8,498 bases of DNA, taken from NCBI GenBank assembly GCA_946481585.1, contig CAMLOF010000125.1:1-8498 (forward strand). Reading direction: 5' to 3'. This DNA comes from an uncultured Macromonas sp. (GTDB lineage: Bacteria; Pseudomonadota; Gammaproteobacteria; Burkholderiales; Burkholderiaceae). The notes beneath the pieces are model-generated. The model saw only the letters and a list, made by a program, of their open reading frames with translations. It did no database searches and had not been told where the DNA came from. Below are positions 6,898 through 8,498 of the stretch, in pieces. Position 1 is the first letter of the stretch, and the number at the start of each line of letters is the position of its first letter. The position numbers and the translations under genes are program-made.

Positions 6898-7692
6898 ATG
6901 ACGACCCGCACCACCCCTCCCGCCACCGACGCCATCCACCTCGAAATGCAGGGTGCGGTTGCAGTCATCCGCCTGTGCCGCCCGGCCAAGCGCAACGCCT
7001 TGAGCGATGGCCTCATCCTGGCCATCCGCGACGCTTTCCAGAACCTGCCGACCGAAGCGCGTGCTGCCGTCATCCACGGCGAAGGCGACCACTTCTGCGC
7101 AGGGCTGGACCTGTCTGAACTGCAGGAACGTGACGCAGGCGAAGGCGTGCACCACTCGCGCATGTGGCACAACGCGCTGGACCAGGTGCAGCAAGGCCCT
7201 GTGCCTGTGATTGCCGCCATGCACGGCGCCGTGGTGGGCGGCGGCCTGGAGCTGGCCAGCGCCTGCCACATCCGCGTGGCAGACGAAACCACGTTCTTTG
7301 CGCTGCCGGAAGGCACGCGCGGCATCTTCGTGGGCGGCGGCGGTGCGGTGCGCATCCCCAAGCTGATTGGTGCTGCCCGCATGACCGACATGATGTTGAC
7401 CGGCCGCGTCTACAACGCCGTGGACGGCGAGCGCATTGGCCTGGCGCAGTACCTGGTGCCCACGGGCACCGCGCTGGAAAAGGCGCTCGAGCTGGCCCAG
7501 CGCATTGCCACCAATGCCCCTCTCACCAACTACGCGCTCATGCACGCGCTGCCGCGCATTGCCGAACAGCCGGCCGACCACGGCTTCTTCACCGAAGCGC
7601 TGATGGCATCCATTGCCCAGGCCGCGCCGGAAGCCAAGGAACGCGTGCGTGCCTTCCTGCAAGGCAAGGCCGCCAAGGTGCAAAAGGGTTGA
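6898..7692 (+). CDS. enoyl-CoA hydratase/isomerase (crotonase) family protein
   Basis: This gene encodes a 264 aa crotonase-fold enzyme that should add water across the 2,3 double bond of an enoyl-CoA thioester. The CoA-binding strand (RPAKRNALS, 28-36) and both oxyanion-hole segments are visible (CAGLDL, 67-72; GGGLELA, 114-120). The two glutamates used by classic hydratases are present: E118 in GGGLELA and E138 in LPEGTRG, spaced 20 residues apart as in rat mitochondrial hydratase (Glu144/Glu164). Hydroxycinnamoyl-CoA hydratase-lyases have Ser at the first of these, so a plain hydratase is favoured over that lyase. ATG 6898 is preceded by GGAAAG (6882-6887, 10 nt away); a TTG start at 6880 is less likely. 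The ligase gene follows after 34 bp, suggesting one operon that feeds CoA esters from ligase to hydratase. Confidence 0.88.
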   Translation: MTTRTTPPATDAIHLEMQGAVAVIRLCRPAKRNALSDGLILAIRDAFQNLPTEARAAVIHGEGDHFCAGLDLSELQERDAGEGVHHSRMWHNALDQVQQGPVPVIAAMHGAVVGGGLELASACHIRVADETTFFALPEGTRGIFVGGGGAVRIPKLIGAARMTDMMLTGRVYNAVDGERIGLAQYLVPTGTALEKALELAQRIATNAPLTNYALMHALPRIAEQPADHGFFTEALMASIAQAAPEAKERVRAFLQGKAAKVQKG

Positions 7693-7716
7693 TGCCAGGC
7701 CAACGCAGAACACCCC

Positions 7717-7722
7717 AGGAGA
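7717..7722 (+). promoter_or_regulatory. ribosome binding site of the acyl-CoA ligase gene
   Basis: AGGAGA lies 4 nt before the ATG at 7727. It fixes the start of the ligase gene in the 34 bp gap after the crotonase stop and indicates independent translation within a shared transcript. Confidence 0.75.
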
Positions 7723-7726
7723 CAAG

Positions 7727-8498
7727 ATGAGCACCCCGACCTTCCGCCCGATGACCTTTGGCGTGACCACCGCCGTGCTGCGTGACGGCGCCACCGGCAC
7801 GCACTACCTGCGCGCTGACCAGGAACTGCAGCCCTACCCCGAGCGCCTGACGGACCGCCTGCGCCACTGGGCCGAAACCGCGCCCGACCGCACCTGGATG
7901 GCACGCCGCCAGCCCACCGTTGGCGCCGACGGCAAGCCCGCGCTGGGCGACTGGCGCCACATCAGCTACGCCGAGGCGTGGGCCACGGCGCGCCGCATCG
8001 CCCAAGGCCTGATCAACCGCGGCCTCAACGCCGAGCGCCCGGTGGCCATCCTCTCGGAAAACAGCCTTGAGCACGCACTGCTGGCCCTGGGCTGCATGGT
8101 CGCGGGTGTACCTTACGTGCCCACCTCGCCCGCATACTCGCTCATCAGCACCGACTACGACAAGCTCAAGCACGTGCTGCGCACCACCACGCCCGGCATG
8201 CTGTTCGCCAGCGACGCGGCACGCTACGGCAAGGCCCTGCGCGCCGTGGCTGGTGAGGGTGTGGAAATCGTGCTGGCCGAAGGCCGCCTGGACGGGCTGG
8301 ACAGCACCAGCTTTGCGGACCTGATCGCCACGCCCGAAACGCCTGCCGTGGACGCGGCCATTGCTGCCACCGGGCCGGACACCATCACCAAGTTCCTCTT
8401 CACCAGCGGCTCCACCAAACTGCCGAAGGCCGTCATCAACACCCAGCGCATGTGGTGCGCCAACCAGCAGCAGATGGTGCAGTCCATGCCCGTGCTGG
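7727..8498 (+). CDS. fcs: feruloyl-CoA synthase-like acyl-CoA ligase (3' end missing)
   Basis: The first 257 codons of an ANL-superfamily (AMP-binding) ligase are present and the frame is still open at the window end. Such enzymes make an acyl-AMP from a carboxylic acid and ATP and then the CoA thioester. The N-terminal layout YPERLTDRLRHWAETAPDRT (37-56), the VAILSENSLEHALLALGCM stretch (106-124) and VPYVPTSPAYSL (128-139) resemble feruloyl-CoA synthases of about 600 aa. The phosphate-binding loop reads FTSGSTKLPKAV (225-236), with Lys where most relatives have Gly. Residues that select the substrate lie beyond the window, so ferulate is only the best guess; p-coumarate, caffeate or another aryl-propanoid acid is possible. 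The gene follows the crotonase gene by 34 bp and is probably cotranscribed with it and repressed by the divergent TetR protein. Confidence 0.82.
   Translation, partial: MSTPTFRPMTFGVTTAVLRDGATGTHYLRADQELQPYPERLTDRLRHWAETAPDRTWMARRQPTVGADGKPALGDWRHISYAEAWATARRIAQGLINRGLNAERPVAILSENSLEHALLALGCMVAGVPYVPTSPAYSLISTDYDKLKHVLRTTTPGMLFASDAARYGKALRAVAGEGVEIVLAEGRLDGLDSTSFADLIATPETPAVDAAIAATGPDTITKFLFTSGSTKLPKAVINTQRMWCANQQQMVQSMPVL

Overview
The window looks like chromosomal DNA from a high-GC betaproteobacterium, most likely of the Comamonadaceae (Acidovorax/Comamonas/Variovorax type). That placement is inferred from the G/C-rich third codon positions and the gene content; no rRNA, tRNA or other marker gene is present. 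I see no insertion sequence, phage gene, CRISPR array or RNA gene.

Left part (1-5126), signalling. The window opens inside a hemerythrin-like (HHE) protein whose 5' end is missing. Its 3' end overlaps by 23 bp the 3' end of a convergent GAF-GGDEF diguanylate cyclase (377-1390, minus). Across a roughly 190 bp divergent spacer lies a large membrane-anchored CHASE-PAS-PAS-PAS-GGDEF-EAL protein (1584-5126, plus). The two c-di-GMP enzymes are therefore divergent neighbours. The small cyclase keeps the product-inhibition (I-site) RxxD motif. The large hybrid has lost the I-site arginine but keeps intact GGDEF and EAL catalytic motifs.

Right part (5148-8498), catabolism. On the minus strand a TetR/AcrR regulator is followed 39 bp later by a metal-dependent amidohydrolase (PF04909 type). 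Divergent from them, on the plus strand, are an enoyl-CoA hydratase (crotonase) and the first 257 codons of a feruloyl-CoA synthase-like acyl-CoA ligase that runs off the window. The likely logic is that the ligase activates an aromatic, probably hydroxycinnamate-like, acid to its CoA ester, the crotonase hydrates the side-chain double bond, and later enzymes (partly outside the window, perhaps including the amidohydrolase) finish side-chain or ring processing under TetR control. The substrate is not proven by the sequence.

The 217 bp spacer between the TetR gene and the crotonase gene (6681-6897) is AT-richer than the rest and holds several symmetric elements: a perfect 7+7 bp inverted repeat, two copies of a GGGT-N2-ACCC palindrome 87 bp apart, and an AT-rich 17 bp palindrome overlapping a -10-like sequence. 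These are the best candidate operators in the window.
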